Assembly: GCF_039544165.1 (NCBI RefSeq)
Contig: NZ_BAABLD010000008.1
Location: 992,001-1,056,000, forward strand
Direction of reading: 5' to 3'
DNA: 64,000 nucleotides
From: Viridibacterium curvum
GTDB lineage: Bacteria; Pseudomonadota; Gammaproteobacteria; Burkholderiales; Rhodocyclaceae
Positions 62,763-64,000 of the stretch are shown here, piece by piece. Every line of letters starts with the position of its first letter. The stretch's first letter is position 1. The translations under genes and the position numbers were made by a program. The notes below the pieces were generated by a model. The model was given only the letters and a program-made list of their open reading frames with translations, did not search any database and was not told the DNA's origin.

Positions 62763-62839
62763 ACTGGCCCTCGCCTTCCGGCCGCGTTTTGCCAACTACG
62801 CCTTGCTGCATTGCCAGAATTATTGACGATGATCAGGTG

Positions 62840-62864
62840 AACCCGTACCATCGTCGGGTTTTTT
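62840..62864 (+). terminator. Terminator before the atp genes
   Basis: Stem AACCCG (62840-62845) and CGGGTT (62855-62860), nine-base loop, followed by TTTT. A TTGACA -35-like hexamer at 62863-62868 overlaps its end and may belong to the atp promoter. Confidence 0.6.
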
Positions 62865-62935
62865 GACAGCGAAAGTCCGCCGCGCAGTCTCTTGAAAGCG
62901 CCGCGTTTTCCGCTCCAGGTGTTGTAACCCCCTTG

Positions 62936-63277
62936 ATGCTCAAACCCCTCTACAAGCCAGTCGCCCTGCAAGGGTCGCTGATGCTGGCGGGCGCCGCAGT
63001 GGCCGGCGCGATGTGGGGAGTGCAAGGTGCGCTGAGCGCGTTCTTGGGTGGTTTCAGCATTGTGTTGCCCAGCCTGCTGTTTGCTTGGCGGTTGGCACGA
63101 GGACGGCAAGCGAGCGTAGGAGGCTTCTTCATCGGCGAGCTTGTGAAGGTCGCGTCAATGACAGGAATCCTGCTTCTGGTGTGGCGCTTGTATCCCGGCG
63201 TGCACTGGGGCGCGGTGATCACCGGCCTGGCCGTGACGCTGCAAGCCAATTTTTTCGCACTTCTATTAAGACTTTGA
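62936..63277 (+). CDS. atpI: ATP synthase subunit I
   Basis: 113 residues from the ATG at 62936. Four membrane helices (about 10-28, 32-50, 67-83, 88-110), matching AtpI proteins that open many F-ATPase operons and help c-ring assembly or magnesium uptake. The next gene, atpB, starts one base after its stop, the normal order. Confidence 0.85.
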   Translation: MLKPLYKPVALQGSLMLAGAAVAGAMWGVQGALSAFLGGFSIVLPSLLFAWRLARGRQASVGGFFIGELVKVASMTGILLLVWRLYPGVHWGAVITGLAVTLQANFFALLLRL

Positions 63278-63278
63278 C

Positions 63279-64000
63279 ATGTCCACTGAACACGCAGCAG
63301 AAGCCGCCGCCCAGCACGGCCCGAGTGCGGGCGAGTACATTGCCCACCACCTGACCTATTTCAATGGCACGGGTGCCAAGCAACAGGCCCTCATTGATTT
63401 TTCGCTGATCAACTACGACACGATCTTCTTCTCGGCCCTGCTGGCCATTCTGGGGTCGTTCGTGTTTTGGTTGGCGGCGCGCAAGGCCACCTCCGGCGTG
63501 CCGGGCCGTTTCCAGGCCGCCGTTGAAATCCTCGTCGAGATGGTTGCGGACCAGGCCAAGGGGCTCATCCATAGCCCCGAGTCGCGCAAGTTTGTCGCCC
63601 CGCTCGCGCTGACTGTCTTTGTGTTCGTGTTCCTCATGAACGCCATGGACTTCCTGCCGCTCGACTGGTTGCCCCGCCTGTGGGAGGGCATCTACGGCGG
63701 CATGGGCCATGACCCGCACCACGCCTACCTGCGTGTCGTGCCGACTGCCGACATCAATGCCACCATGGGCATGTCGGTCACGGTGTTGCTGGTCTGTCTC
63801 TACTACAACGTCAAGATCAAAGGCGCTGGCGGCTGGGCGCATGAACTGGTCAGCGCACCGTTCGGCACCAGCAAGAACCCCCTGCTGGCCGTCATCCTCG
63901 GCATCGTCAACTTCGCGATGCAGCTCATCGAATTCGCAGCAAAGACCATCTCGCACGGCATGCGTCTGTTCGGCAACATGTTTGCCGGCGAACTGATCTT
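63279..64000 (+). CDS. atpB: ATP synthase F0 subunit a (AtpB), partial
   Basis: The first 240 codons of subunit a; the frame is open to the window end. Hydrophobic helices with ADINATMGMSVTVLLVCLYYN (the conserved N-terminal part of the channel region) and the key Arg region ISHGMRLFGNMFAGEL, where the Arg takes part in proton movement to the c-ring. It shows that a complete F-type ATP synthase operon continues to the right. Confidence 0.95.
   Translation, partial: MSTEHAAEAAAQHGPSAGEYIAHHLTYFNGTGAKQQALIDFSLINYDTIFFSALLAILGSFVFWLAARKATSGVPGRFQAAVEILVEMVADQAKGLIHSPESRKFVAPLALTVFVFVFLMNAMDFLPLDWLPRLWEGIYGGMGHDPHHAYLRVVPTADINATMGMSVTVLLVCLYYNVKIKGAGGWAHELVSAPFGTSKNPLLAVILGIVNFAMQLIEFAAKTISHGMRLFGNMFAGELI

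Overview
The window is 64 kb of a GC-rich proteobacterial chromosome, most likely a betaproteobacterium of the Rhodocyclales/Burkholderiales kind. This rests on gene content and order: lptB-rpoN-hpf-ptsN-hprK, a putative porin with glnK-amtB, recA-recX, ubiK beside comM, and atpI-atpB opening an F-type ATP synthase operon. Assignment below class level is inference. Coding density is high and almost everything is chromosomal core. I see no prophage, insertion sequence, CRISPR array, rRNA or tRNA.

Layout: 1-3.1 kb holds a DUF2271 / ApbE / flavodoxin-reductase set, which looks like an extracytoplasmic flavin electron-transfer module. 3.06-3.86 kb is a 263-bp unit in three tandem copies, built from the tails of two convergent genes plus a palindromic REP pair. 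3.8-5.7 kb is a NarL-type response regulator and its PAS histidine kinase. 5.9-9.7 kb is a von Willebrand lipoprotein, an ECF-like sigma factor and a probable anti-sigma protein. 10.0-18.9 kb has two related PL1 pectate lyase lipoproteins with polyserine linkers flanking a coupled pair of secreted proteins, one a DUF3857/transglutaminase protein. 19-27.6 kb carries murB, an SDR protein, a lytic transglycosylase, a folate enzyme, an FHA protein, ttcA and a nitronate monooxygenase. 27.9-31.7 kb is rep helicase and a PL10 pectate lyase. 32-36.4 kb is zwf, a glycosyltransferase and an AsmA/DUF748-like protein. 36.4-38.8 kb is a tightly coupled FKBP / DUF2238 / ybaK / DUF2059 operon. 39-43.2 kb has a TRAP binding protein, a hydrolase, a small membrane protein with an apparent frameshift, comM and ubiK. 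43.3-46.2 kb is a nitrogen-regulated putative porin-glnK-amtB operon with a clear sigma-54 promoter and NtrC-like sites. 46.3-50.9 kb has ilvA, a membrane protease with a DUF2167 partner and a second nitronate monooxygenase. 51-56.6 kb, minus strand, is recA-recX-lptB-rpoN-hpf-ptsN-hprK. 56.9-61.5 kb is an RND efflux pair. 61.6-64 kb is a TPR/glycosyltransferase-like protein and the start of the atp operon.

Themes: (i) pectin degradation by three secreted lyases sharing polyserine linkers and a near-identical translation leader; two also share a C-terminal domain and a terminator, so they look like paralogues. (ii) Nitrogen control: RpoN, EIIA-Ntr and PII-AmtB are encoded here together with an apparent RpoN/NtrC target promoter. 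(iii) Dispersed palindromes of the GTAG REP type, which at two separate places lie inside tandem duplications that also copied the tail of the neighbouring gene. The third theme is the least expected feature of the window. I did not find a convincing wholly new multi-gene system; the best candidates are the vWA/sigma/anti-sigma locus and the secreted pair lying between the pectate lyases.
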